DNA of 64,000 bases from Phaeodactylum tricornutum CCAP 1055/1 (lineage: Eukaryota > Bacillariophyta > Bacillariophyceae > Surirellales > Neidiaceae), in the NCBI RefSeq assembly GCF_000150955.2, contig NC_011669.1:1069667-1133666 (forward strand). Direction: 5' to 3'. The notes below the pieces were generated by a model. It did not search any database and was not told where the DNA came from. It worked only from the letters and a program-made list of their open reading frames with translations. Position numbers and translations under genes: made by a program. The stretch's first letter is position 1; each line of letters begins with the position of its first letter. Of the stretch, positions 39,201 through 49,598 are shown one piece after another.

Positions 39201-40451
39201 ATGAGGATTGCCGTCGGAGATTTCTTTCAACGATGCCGACGCATACCGAGTGGAATCTTCGACAATCTACACAAGGAAATTGAGTTCACGGGGCAGAGCC
39301 CCCTAGAATTGCTAGATCGACATTGGAACTGGGGAAATGTCATGAGCTTGATGGAAAACACTATTGTATGGATAGGAGCTGGGGCTTTTCTCGCCCGGAC
39401 GACCCCCGACTTCGCTCCCCAGAACGTGCCACCTAGAGGACAAAATTGGCATATGCTCGTGTCAACCTTTGCTGATGATACAGAAGACGTGTTTCGGGCA
39501 ACTGTGCTTATTTACGGAACCACGAGAGAGCAAGCGGTTGATGCCTTCCGGTTTGTGTTTGAGCTCTTGATCTTTGATAGTCAATTGACAAGAGTCCACT
39601 TTCAAACTAATGGTGCCGTCCCTTTCCGCTTTCCTGTCACACCATTTCAGATCCAGTCGCTTCTGATCAACCACCGCTCGTTTGAAAGAATTGCGCTCTG
39701 GAACGTCGATTTGGACGTTGAGCAGTGTCAGAAAATTGGCACTTTTGTCGATCAGAAAACTCTTATATACTTGAGCGGATGCAGCTATACCGAATCAGCT
39801 TTTGCGGCTTTATTTTCTTGTGATGGGACCTCTGGCCTTCGCAAGCTGAAGCTCATGGAAACTGTAAGCTCTTCCACCGTGGCAGCCATTTTTTGTAAAA
39901 AGTGCCGTCTGCGCGAATTAGCGTTGGTGAACAACCATCTCGACAAAAATTGCAAACAACAAATAACGGAGGGAATAAGAAACAACAAGACGCTGGTCCG
40001 ATTCGACTTGCAACAGAACGAAATGACCGACTTTGAATGGATCTCCCTATTCCAGGCAGTCCGAGACCATCCTACTCTGGAAAGCTTAGACGTGTCCAGG
40101 TCTGTACCTTTTCGTGTTCCATTGCTTGATAGTCAAAAGGAAACGCGTATGCGGGCTGTTGTTGACACGCTAAAGACCAACCGAAAGATTCTCGCTATCC
40201 GTTTTTCTATGCAAGAGTTACACATACCGACAATGCCGACAATCTACTCTCATCTCGCAATTAATAATTTGCGTCATTTTCAAGCGGAATTGGTGTCCAT
40301 GGAATCGTTGTCTCGGCGAGAAAACCTTTCGGCTGCATTAGTAGCCAGGTCGTTGAACCTTAGCGCCATTTTCTTTCTGGTCCGCTGTAATGCTGACATC
40401 CTAGCTCCCACCATTTTCTTGTTGAGGAAACGAAAAGAACCCGATCGGTAG
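39201..40451 (+). CDS. leucine-rich-repeat-like (RNI-type) protein
   Basis: ATG at 39201 gives 416 residues; upstream the frame opens only at TTG. Residues about 230-330 hold leucine-rich units of the ribonuclease-inhibitor type: LRKLKLMETVSSSTVAAIF, LRELALVNNHLDKNCKQQI, LVRFDLQQNEMTDFEWISLF and LESLDVSRS. The N-terminal half is not recognised; it has FQRCRRIPSGIFDNL and a conserved-looking WNWGNVMSLMENTIVW. No signal peptide or membrane span is clear. Diatom genomes carry many such LRR proteins of unknown role. Confidence 0.55.
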   Translation: MRIAVGDFFQRCRRIPSGIFDNLHKEIEFTGQSPLELLDRHWNWGNVMSLMENTIVWIGAGAFLARTTPDFAPQNVPPRGQNWHMLVSTFADDTEDVFRATVLIYGTTREQAVDAFRFVFELLIFDSQLTRVHFQTNGAVPFRFPVTPFQIQSLLINHRSFERIALWNVDLDVEQCQKIGTFVDQKTLIYLSGCSYTESAFAALFSCDGTSGLRKLKLMETVSSSTVAAIFCKKCRLRELALVNNHLDKNCKQQITEGIRNNKTLVRFDLQQNEMTDFEWISLFQAVRDHPTLESLDVSRSVPFRVPLLDSQKETRMRAVVDTLKTNRKILAIRFSMQELHIPTMPTIYSHLAINNLRHFQAELVSMESLSRRENLSAALVARSLNLSAIFFLVRCNADILAPTIFLLRKRKEPDR

Positions 40452-40545
40452 AAAAAACCTTGTCGAAAAAAGAAACAAGCATCTGACTATCAAGCTGTTG
40501 AACCCTCATAAAACACAAGAACAGAGATGGACCTAGATATCGTTT

Positions 40546-43500
40546 TTACGCTACGCTCCAAATGGGGCTCTTACCTGGCTCAAAATCCGTTTTGAAGTTG
40601 ACAACACGCCCAGTTCCTCTGGGTTGATCGTCCCGGAGAACTGTGTGTAGTTTAGGGTCTTCCGCCCCAAACTGCAACACGAATGTATCCGCAACTTCAA
40701 CGCTTTCAATGAATGTAAACAAGTTAAGATCGACGTGTTTTCTGCCATCCCAGAGGGCAACTATGTTTCCCTCTGCCCAGAGAGCAACAAATACACAACC
40801 GTCGCCCATTTCCGTGAACATTTCAATCTTCACCTCAGGAGTGTTTTCAGGCACGATAGACCGGATTGCCGAATTAAGAGACTCTTTAATCGTGGTCAAT
40901 GACATTGATGTTTCACTTCCTTCCGTTTCGAGCTGAAACACTGTTTGGTGACCCAGCGGTTTCTGTGAATTCCATTGCTCAAGCGATGACGATTGATCGT
41001 AAGCGTCGGGTTCAAACAGTTGAGAAGGTCGATAGTTATCAAAGAATTTGAACTCTAGTGCTCCACGGACGCTTCGTACTTCCGAAACAACCTCGGCCGA
41101 TTGCTCTGCCTTTGTCGCGAAGTCAACCAAGTGGCGCACGAAGTGCTCGTCGCCAGCGGAAGTGATCGATAGCTTTAAGCTGCTTGCTGTCGTGTTGAAA
41201 TAAACTTCCGCGGTGTAGACTGGTTCCTTTTTGAAAATTTCTCTACGGAACTCATCAACAAAAACACTACGCCAGGATTCCGAGTGATCGACCGTTGGCG
41301 CCTGAACTAAGATGTCTTCCGCTAGCCATCTTTTGGCGTTTCTTGAGCTTCTGAAGATTCGGAACAAAATTCGAGCCATCGTAGAAGATGCGCCTTCATC
41401 AATGACAATTGCACGCAGCTTCTTCCCGCGCGCTGACAAAGATCCACTCAGCAGCTTCCACACTTCTTTCTCACAAGTTTCCATTTGGGCAAGTCCGTCA
41501 GCTGCAAATTCAGCACCAGGTGCAAGATTGAGACAAGTCGCGAGAGTCACCACCTCCTCGATCTTGTCTTGTTTCTTGAGTATCTCGGCACTCTTGCATG
41601 CCTGACCGCTCTGGCCGCAAAGTACGCCAATAATGAAGCTTTCGTCTTGAACGAGGCTCATGCTTTCATTCAGGACAGTCTCCACGATTTTGTCATCAAT
41701 GGGTATATTCCGGATTTGTTCCACGGGGTCTAGGCATAAATTGTTCATATGAGGACCTATACTCTTTGCATCGCTTTTCCACTTTTCGGCGCCAAACATT
41801 CCTCCTGAGACAATTCTGTATGCGGACGACGACGCACCGACGCTGTCGCTTCCAACGGCTGCAATAACGGCCTTTCTGATGCTATCCTGTTTCTCAAAGC
41901 TACTCCAGAGTTGGATGTCAAACGCGCAATAAGCATCCTGGGACATGCTTCGAGCAACAACGTAGCCCTCGGCGAATATGAGCACAATAGAGTTACCGGC
42001 CTCTTCTGAAAGTACAGTAGAGAGAACTATCAGTCCTTCTTGTTTTAGAGCAGAGGTGAGACTTCTTTCAAGCGACTGTAGGTCGAGGGCGGCCGTTGCT
42101 TTCTCTACTTCAACAATCATAAGGATACCCGGACTGCGCTCTTGAACGCCTAGCTCCTCTTCATCATCCTTCTGGCAAGAGATCTGGCGGTGCACGCTAG
42201 TATAGTTGCGTTGATAGTCATGGGCATTGTCAAGCGAGTCATTGGAATCAAGTAAGTTGTACACGTAGTCGACTTTATGATCCGTTGTAGGCGTTCGAAG
42301 AAAATCAACTTTGTCGCTACCCAGCATCAAAGATTGAGAGCAAACGAACGGAACATCGTGATAGAAAACATGCACGGTATGCTCAAAGATTTCGGACATC
42401 TCTTTGAAATAATTGTACTCATTCTTCACAAAAATTCCGTCCGGCTTGACGAGAAGTGAAAGAGCTTCCATGACATCCAGATCCCGGGTAACTGGAAAGG
42501 ACATGACAGTCTCGGAAAGATCAACCAATACCATGTCAAAGGACCCGAAGTATTCCTTAGGTATCATCAGCAAGCTCTTGGTTGCGTCGCCGTACCACCA
42601 TTCAACTTTTTCATTGTCCCAATGAGGCTGGGCTCCGTAGTACTTGAAGGCCCCTCGCGTCACCTTCTGGTCTAGCTCCAGACCAACCACAAGTTCCAGA
42701 GAAGGATATTTGATGATATCATGAAGTAGCATGGAATCCCCTCCACCAACGAACAGCACTCGCTGGATTTTGTCCAAAAAGCGTGCCGTATAGTGAACCG
42801 CCATTTCATGATAGTGAGGACGATAACTTGTACAAATCTGAACAATCGCATCCAGTTCAAAACACGTGTCTTTCATGGTAGGGTCTGAAAAGAACGCAAT
42901 TTTCTGATAGGGAGACTTGATTTCTTCCGTAACAGACCATGTATCGAACTTGAAGAGATCCTTGAATTTGCATGTTTCGGGGCGGTAAGCCGCCCAAGCC
43001 TCCACCTCTTCTTGTTCCAACGAATCATAGATTGTGGAGGTAAGCGCGCAGGGCCCTTCACCGTCGCTACAAGTTGTTTTGACTCCAGTCTTAGACTGAG
43101 AGGCAAGATGGCGGGCTGCTTCCTTCATCGCTATCGAAAGTGCCTGGTGATATTGATTAATCGTATCCCATTCATAGTCCAGGACCTCAACATCACGCGA
43201 CCGGAGCTCCGTTTCGGCAAAAAAGTCTAGTCGACGAATCTGTTTCTCGAGAAAGTCCAGAGTAGTAGCAGTAAGCCCGTTCCAGTGTATAATCATTTCT
43301 CCCGTAGGCTTTCCTTCCTCGTTCAATTTCTCATCGATATCAAACGAGATTTTTTGGTCAGGAAAGAGCCATCTTTGAGGATACAATTCCACGAATCCGT
43401 AGTCCCGAAGAATCTCTCCGGTTCCGTACCAATGCGCTCGGGCATCGCAGTCGGTACAAAAATTATAGGTCGAGTAGAGTTCCTCTCCCGCTTGGATTTT

Positions 43501-44358
43501 TCGAGATGCCGTGACGCTCACCGGACCCCCATCTTGAACGGAGTTACTTTGCGTATTCAACCAACGGCCATTTCGGTGGCTCACCATGTCGTAAATAGGA
43601 ATAAGGAGTTCGTCCCAGCAACGTTGCACCACCATCATGGCCGCGTTTTCTGCGAACGGGTCCGTACTGCCGCGACATAGATTGTGCCATCCCGATGTAA
43701 GCCAATCCAAGGCCTCAAAGGGCGGCAGAGTCTGCTTGCCGCTCAAGTCTTGACCGAGCATTTCCAAAAGGAGAGATTTGCCCGCCACGGACCAGGCACT
43801 GGGAAGCTGTCCGTAAGGTTGTTCGCGTAGGTAATTGGTAAAGGGAGCGTAATCGGACTCCTCGCCCAAATCAAACTCTCGAAGAAGACTGCGGACCGTT
43901 CCGCAATTCATGGCACTTGATGGCCATTGGATGGATGAGCGCGGCACGCGGCTCTCAAAGTCGCCGTCGTCGTAGGCAACATCGAACGTGTCGTCTTCGG
44001 GGTAAAAGGCCGCGACTGTCGCCGGATGCCATTCCTTATTAACAAAGAAGCCCTCAATCTTGTCTCCTACTTTGTAGTCGTTGATTGCGTCGAGTAAGCA
44101 AGATCGGGGGACTTCGAACAGGAGTTCCTTATCCGAAATATCCTCGTTGGCAAAGACCCCGTACGGGGACGTAGGATCATTGGCGTCGAATCTTCGTAAC
44201 TCGATTTTGGAATGGAAAAATCCTCCCTTGGAGCGGATCCAATCAACGAGTGCCTTTCCATGGTCGATAGTCACCGAACTCGCACCGTTTTCCGAAGCGC
44301 AGACGATCGGAAGATGGAGGAGTAACAGCCACGAAATAGGCTTGAAAAGAGGCTTCAT
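40546..44358 (-). CDS. mosaic protein: Tudor-like, SET, spermidine-synthase-like and two AdoMetDC-like regions
   Basis: Single exon, 1270 residues, ATG at 44358. Order: a signal peptide (WLLLLHLPIVCAS); a SET domain split by an insert (about 30-330); inside it a Tudor-like barrel (about 93-150, VGDKIEGFFVNKEWHPATV and VAYDDGDFE); SET end at AGEELYSTYNFCTDCDARA; then a Rossmann region (about 530-680) like spermidine synthase with VLFVGGGDSMLLHDI, GLELDQ, WYGDA and MVLVDLSE. GGGDS and the acidic pair keep the AdoMet/dcAdoMet-binding pattern, but the DSSDP polyamine loop is changed to DLSET. The last ~520 residues contain two stretches (about 750-850 and 1150-1265) resembling the fold of prokaryotic-type AdoMet decarboxylase (for example FVALWAEGNIVALWDGRKHVDLNLFTF), without the Ser-His cleavage site. 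The signal peptide suggests secretory-pathway entry. Confidence 0.7.
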   Translation of the reverse strand: MKPLFKPISWLLLLHLPIVCASENGASSVTIDHGKALVDWIRSKGGFFHSKIELRRFDANDPTSPYGVFANEDISDKELLFEVPRSCLLDAINDYKVGDKIEGFFVNKEWHPATVAAFYPEDDTFDVAYDDGDFESRVPRSSIQWPSSAMNCGTVRSLLREFDLGEESDYAPFTNYLREQPYGQLPSAWSVAGKSLLLEMLGQDLSGKQTLPPFEALDWLTSGWHNLCRGSTDPFAENAAMMVVQRCWDELLIPIYDMVSHRNGRWLNTQSNSVQDGGPVSVTASRKIQAGEELYSTYNFCTDCDARAHWYGTGEILRDYGFVELYPQRWLFPDQKISFDIDEKLNEEGKPTGEMIIHWNGLTATTLDFLEKQIRRLDFFAETELRSRDVEVLDYEWDTINQYHQALSIAMKEAARHLASQSKTGVKTTCSDGEGPCALTSTIYDSLEQEEVEAWAAYRPETCKFKDLFKFDTWSVTEEIKSPYQKIAFFSDPTMKDTCFELDAIVQICTSYRPHYHEMAVHYTARFLDKIQRVLFVGGGDSMLLHDIIKYPSLELVVGLELDQKVTRGAFKYYGAQPHWDNEKVEWWYGDATKSLLMIPKEYFGSFDMVLVDLSETVMSFPVTRDLDVMEALSLLVKPDGIFVKNEYNYFKEMSEIFEHTVHVFYHDVPFVCSQSLMLGSDKVDFLRTPTTDHKVDYVYNLLDSNDSLDNAHDYQRNYTSVHRQISCQKDDEEELGVQERSPGILMIVEVEKATAALDLQSLERSLTSALKQEGLIVLSTVLSEEAGNSIVLIFAEGYVVARSMSQDAYCAFDIQLWSSFEKQDSIRKAVIAAVGSDSVGASSSAYRIVSGGMFGAEKWKSDAKSIGPHMNNLCLDPVEQIRNIPIDDKIVETVLNESMSLVQDESFIIGVLCGQSGQACKSAEILKKQDKIEEVVTLATCLNLAPGAEFAADGLAQMETCEKEVWKLLSGSLSARGKKLRAIVIDEGASSTMARILFRIFRSSRNAKRWLAEDILVQAPTVDHSESWRSVFVDEFRREIFKKEPVYTAEVYFNTTASSLKLSITSAGDEHFVRHLVDFATKAEQSAEVVSEVRSVRGALEFKFFDNYRPSQLFEPDAYDQSSSLEQWNSQKPLGHQTVFQLETEGSETSMSLTTIKESLNSAIRSIVPENTPEVKIEMFTEMGDGCVFVALWAEGNIVALWDGRKHVDLNLFTFIESVEVADTFVLQFGAEDPKLHTVLRDDQPRGTGRVVNFKTDFEPGKSPIWSVA

Positions 44359-45610
44359 GGTCCAAGGTTACAGCATATGCGCGAAGCAGCACCTCGGATG
44401 GGGACGGATTTCCCCGGCGCAGGTTAGGCATTCTTGTTACGTCAACGGTCATATTTATCCATCCCTCCAAGCAAGCACGCGCTCAGGAGATATTCAAACT
44501 CACGGTTTATGATAGATTTTGTTAAACAGAAGGGTACATAGAGAGAGTGACACATCCTGTTTTTGTCACTTCCATATTTTTACAGTTAATTATTCTTCCC
44601 TCGTTTGTTTTCTCTGCCCATAAAATTCGCTCACTGTCAACTAACCGCAGCGTCGAGCGTATGAATGTCGGACGCTCGTGTGGTGCTGCCGAAATTCCCT
44701 GGTTTTCGACAAAGCGTGTTTTAACACTGTGAGAACATCTACCTAATTTCTCTGACGTTCTGAATTATTTTAATTCCGCTGACTATTTTGGTTGTAGTGG
44801 AGAGCTGTATTGCTATGTCGAAATAGAGTTTGAAATTACTACACAAGTGCCTTTACATCAAGAATGTGCAGGTTGCATCTGAAACTCGACTTTCGGCACG
44901 CCCTACCAGACAAGTACAAATTTTTCGAAACGACGCCGCATCAATTGACGGTAAACGCTTATTAATGGCTGTAGCACCAACTTCACTACTGTTACTCCAA
45001 GACATGGTGTGACACCCCTGTTAACAGTAAACCCAATTAAGGACTCTCCTTTGCTGGTGGACGTTTTTAGATTATGTGAAGCAGGCGCCGGAAATCTTGA
45101 ACTTGCGCAGAGCCTAGCATCACATTCCTTATACTCCTGTCAGTCGCTTTGCATGATCAAGAGATAGACTGCCAGTAATCATTAATTTGGAGAGTTTCGC
45201 CTCGGTCCACATCGTCTTTTGCATTGAACTTCTTTACATTTGATTTTTAGATGTATTGACAATCAATAGTATAGACGGAGACAAGGTAGTTGGTACCTAT
45301 GTAATTCCGGGTAGGCCTCGGTATATATGAGCCGGAGACAGCCAGACCATTTCAAAAGCGCTCTTACTATTACATCAAAGAAATCCGTACCAAGGACGGA
45401 CCCCCTTACGGACAGTGAAAGGGCTGCGGAAAAGAGGACCATGGCCGACGCAAGCAAAAAAACCATTTTGCATTGATGTGATGGCCATTGCTTTCCTTTT
45501 ATGCTACAGTCATAAAGATACGACTTCAACCGTAGAACTGTTGTTCGGAACGTTTCGTCTCGGTCGAAGATTCTCGTCACAGATCTGTCGAATTGCATTC
45601 GAGCAAGGGA
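44359..45610. promoter_or_regulatory. long divergent promoter region
   Basis: About 1.25 kb between the SET mosaic gene (-) and Cdc27 (+). Motif copies at 44579-44590 (TTTACAGTTAAT), 44630-44641 (CTCACTGTCAAC), about 45019 (GTTAACAGTAAAC) and about 45411 (ACGGACAGTGAAA). Small open frames on both strands lack support. Confidence 0.4.
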
Positions 45611-47807
45611 ATGGGCGTGCCACCGTCTCACAAAATGCCGCCAGTACACAATGACGCGACAACTCTTTCGACGTATCTGTCCCTCATTCAACAGTACCTT
45701 TCCGTCTTCATGTTCGACAACGCTATTTGGTTAGCGGAGCGTTGCGTTGCGGAGCATCCGACCGACTCTGAGGCGGTCTATTTGCTAGCGCTTTCCCACT
45801 ACCGCTCCGGTGCAGCGAAAGCGGCTCGTGTGGTTCTGGAACGTACCAACAGTATTACCACTCCAACTATGCAGTTCCTTGCTGCACAGTGTGCCTTTGA
45901 AATCAAAGATTACATACGCGCTGAAACGTTGCTTCTGAAGAGCTGCAGAGCTACATACGAGCAAATTAAACTAAGCTTGGACCGTAACGGAAACATGGAC
46001 GATTGGATTGTGGAGACCTCGGTAAGACAATTTGTAGAACCTATGGGTTCCTGTCTCTCCATTGACTAACAGCGGTGCTTATTCTTAGCCTTGTCCTGTT
46101 CCCAACGGGGCAGCTGGAATCGCCTTGCTCGGAAAAATTTGTCGTCACACAAACCGTAAAGAACGTGCTACAAAGTACTTTGAAATGTCGTTGAGGCTCG
46201 ATCCTTTTTTGTGGACCAGCTTCGAGGCAATTGCTGAATTAGGGGTGAGTGATGTGGAGACCTCGGAGCTTTTTGGTATCACAATACCGTACACCACAAA
46301 ATCCAGTATATGTGACGTCAAAACGCCACTCCAACCCATCGAAACACCAGCATCGGCGACACACCCGAAAACACATCTGTTCCCACCTTCCACAGCATTC
46401 CGCAATCGCACTGTTCACTTTGAAACTCCAGGACTCACACCCATTGCGGTAAATGCTAGTCTGATGCCGGCGGAAACCCCAAAATCGGCATCAAACGCTC
46501 AACGCCAGGATGTTCCGAACGTTCTGAAACGGGCCCGGGAAGTTGCTTCAAGACAATACTACCCACCCTCCCCCGAGACGCCAATTACGACAGTAGCACG
46601 GTCGATGCGATATCTCAGAGGGCTAGGGAAAGACGATGGCTCGACTCCGTCCAGAAGCAAGAATCTAAATGATACATTTGGGCGTTCTCTGTTTTCTTTA
46701 GAAAACCAAGCATCCAATGCAACAACTGTCAAACAACGAGTGTTGAATGGTGAACAACTTGAAAAACCTGCTGCGACAGAGACCGTAGACGGCAATGTCA
46801 GGCACATCCTCGAACTACTCTGTAGCATGGGCAAAGCTTACCAGTGCCTTCGTAGCTATAACTGCAAGGAAGCGCTGCAAATTCTTCAAACGCTACCCTT
46901 GCGACAGCAGGCAACGGCATGGGTGCTGCATCAGGAAGGACGTGCTTATTTGGAGCTCAATGAGTTTGCATCAGCCGAACGGTGCTTGGAGCAAATGCAA
47001 ATCGTAGACCCGGGCCGAATGAAAGGATTGGAACTTCTGAGTACTGTGTATTGGCAAGTAAAGAAGGAGGTTGAACTAGCCCACTTGGCGCAGCGTGTTA
47101 CAGATTGGGATCGTGAATCGCCCGAGGCCTGGTGTGTTGTTGGTAACTGTTTTTCATTGCAGAAAGATCACGAAACCGCATTGACGTTCTTCTCTCGTTC
47201 CTTGCAACTTAACCCTAACTTCACCTACACCCATACTCTTTCTGGCTACGAATACATGGCGAACGAAGATTTCGTGAAGGCAATAGCTTGCTTCCGTCAG
47301 GCTTTGCGGACCGACGACAAACACTACAATGCCTGGTATGGTCTAGGAGCCATTTACCAACGCCAAGAAAAGTTTGATCTGGCTGAGTATCATTTTGGAA
47401 AGGCTGTCGCGCTTCATCCAACTAGCAGCGCTCTTCGATGCAACCTTGGCATTGCTCAATTTTCCAATGGAAAAGCGTATCAAGCTCTCGATACCTTGTC
47501 AGAAGCCTTTCACCTGGACCCACGAAATCCCCAGGCCCGCTTTCAAAGAGCTTCCATCTATATGGCGCTGCATCGCCCGGAAGAAGCGCTTTCAGAATTA
47601 TGCAAGGTACGAGATGTTGCACCTCGCGAAGCAACTGTACATTTCTCGCTGGGGAAAGTATATAAGAAGTTGGGGCGGACGAAAGAGGCTATGAAATGCT
47701 TTTTAACAGCTATGGATCTTGATCCTAAAGGGAGCCAAACCATCAAGTCTGCTTTGGAAAAGTTGGAGGAGCCTGACATCGACGAGGGCACAGGCGTTGG
47801 GTTCTGA
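45611..47807 (+). CDS. CDC27: anaphase-promoting complex subunit Cdc27/APC3
   Basis: Exons 45611-46021 and 46089-47807 give about 709 residues. The ATG at 45611 is the first in frame; a second at 45638 is possible. The N-terminus (ATTLSTYLSLIQQYLSVFMFDNAIWLAERC, then YLLALSHYRSGAAKAA) is the TPR-like dimerisation region of APC3. A variable linker rich in TP sites (ETPGLTP, PETPITT) lies at about 190-330 and fits the CDK-phosphorylated loop of Cdc27. The C-terminal ~360 residues are a run of TPRs (NAWYGLGAIYQRQEKFDLAE, ALRCNLGIAQFSNGKAYQAL, TVHFSLGKVYKKLGRTKEA), which bind the IR tails of Cdc20/Cdh1. The APC/C ubiquitinates cyclins and securin at mitosis. Confidence 0.93.
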
Positions 47808-48304
47808 TGCTGGCAAGACTAAGCAGATTATAAGGACATATGCCTTTTAGCGAACAAATGTATTCCTTAGCGCAAAGCGTCTTATGGATTACTGGTAAGG
47901 TATACTGTAGCTTCAACAGAGCATTTCGAAGGCGGACATTCATTTTATCTTCCAATGTAATATATCTAATGTTAACTTTCAGTAAATCTAAGAAAATCGC
48001 GTACATACGTCTTCCAAGGAGCTCATTGCAAACTGTAAAACCAATAGTAAATCTATGGAGGAAGTTGTATCAGATTTCGTTTGCTGTGCTGAACATAGGA
48101 AGCACCTTTTGTCATGGTCGACACCTGTCTGACGTAGCTGATAGTGTGAACATGGTATCCAGGATCTTGGTCTCACTGTCAGCAGCACATTCACTGTCAG
48201 ACTCCTGCACTCGTCCAGACAGCTTGACGAAAAGGTCATCTCGCTGCGCTCCGAAGCGTTTCGTTCATCAGCATATACCTAGTTGTTTGAAACGCTTATT
48301 TAAA
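47808..48304. promoter_or_regulatory. intergenic gap with twin TCACTGTCAG boxes
   Basis: Two exact TCACTGTCAG copies at 48173-48182 and 48191-48200, 18 bases apart and about 105-130 bases before the ATG at 48305. Confidence 0.5.
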
Positions 48305-48953
48305 ATGAAGTTCTTGGTCCTGTTTTATGCCGTTATCTCCGTCGCCTTTAGTGTGGACGGATTCGCACCCAGTAAGTTGATCAAAGGGCGGTCGATCTGG
48401 GCGAAAAATTGTGTGATTTATAATGATCTCACAGTATTCTGGCACCATTCCCTGTAGGGACTCCAAAGACCATCAGTCCTGTTGTGGACCTACAAAAAGC
48501 CGCCGCTGGAGCATTTGCGGCCTTCACTATTGCCACTTCATCCCTGAGCGCTCCTGCCGCCGATGCACTGACTCCGGTTTTTTCCTCCAGCAACGTTGTA
48601 GCGGAAAAGGTGACACGTGAGGGAATGTACGGAGAATATACCACTGATCTAGTTCAAACGTACGATGATGCGCGCTCGACTTTTAAGGACGCCAAGGAAA
48701 CCAAATCGAAAAAGGGTAAGTCGTTAGAGGACACTGTTTGCCTATAGAAACACTTCACCAGTTCGTCTCATTATACCTCCCTTAAATTATAGGTAAATAC
48801 ACCGCTTTGCTAGCTGTCTTGATTGTTGGAAGTTTTATTATTCCGATGGCGCAGTACTTCTGGTATGTTCGGGACGACGACTCTACTGATAAATTTTTCG
48901 GCCAAAAAGCTCCAGAACCGGAAGAGCCCCCGAAGAAGAAAAAATGGTTCTAA
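48305..48953 (+). CDS. small thylakoid-targeted membrane protein, unknown
   Basis: Exons 48305-48371, 48458-48715 and 48793-48953 give about 161 residues. MKFLVLFYAVISVAFSVDGFAP is a signal peptide with the plastid F-A-P motif. After a transit stretch comes a second hydrophobic segment ending in a signal-peptidase-like site (AAAGAFAAFTIATSSLSAPAADAL), which is the layout of a thylakoid-lumen signal. The mature protein then has EGMYGEYTTDLVQTYDDARSTFKDAKETK, one membrane span (YTALLAVLIVGSFIIPMAQYFWY) and a stromal-type tail PEPEEPPKKKKWF. This is a plausible small photosystem or thylakoid-complex subunit, but I cannot name it. The splice sites keep the frame and the order of targeting signals. 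Confidence 0.7.
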
Positions 48954-49598
48954 GCAGTCTTACCGACAAACACCGCGTAGCTACTTCTAATCGATGCTTT
49001 AGAGACACCTTTTCTTTCTTATCGGAAATTAACTTGATTACTTTTATATGTAGTTTTGGGAGACGTACAGTGAGCTCGCTAAACGTTACTGCAGGGTCTG
49101 TCACAGTAAAGACATGCTCAACAGGCTTTGCCATGTATTCCGACTGAGAGTTTCGGACATTCTCCGCTCATATTTGTGGAGAAGAAATTTACTCTTTCGG
49201 CCCTCGAAGATTTTCTAACTCTTTGATAACTGCAGGAGAAAATCTTCAGGGAGTTGAGCCTTCCACAGTCATACACCAACTAAACTTCCGCATAGCCCTT
49301 ACTGAAAGGGTTCATTTCAACCACTGCGTCACACCTTGGAAATCACAAATGAGTTGACTCCGAAGCCCAGAGTAGAAAATCCAATAGAAGTTTTACTGAA
49401 CGCTGGAGAGTAGAGTCATGAATCGACAGTGACTACTGGGAGACAGAAAGAACGAAGATGACATGATTGAAAGGTTCTGTCGTTTTGCAATTATTTGTTG
49501 TTTCAGACGACAACAAAGAAACAGCCAGGATAATCCCTTTTTCAGTTCAAAATCAGCCGGGCCTATGGTAAAATATTGAACTACACTCCAAATCTAGT
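48954..49598. other. intergenic gap
   Basis: About 645 bases. Motif copies near 49099 (TGTCACAGTAAAG) and 49423 (TCGACAGTGACTA). No supported gene. Confidence 0.5.
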
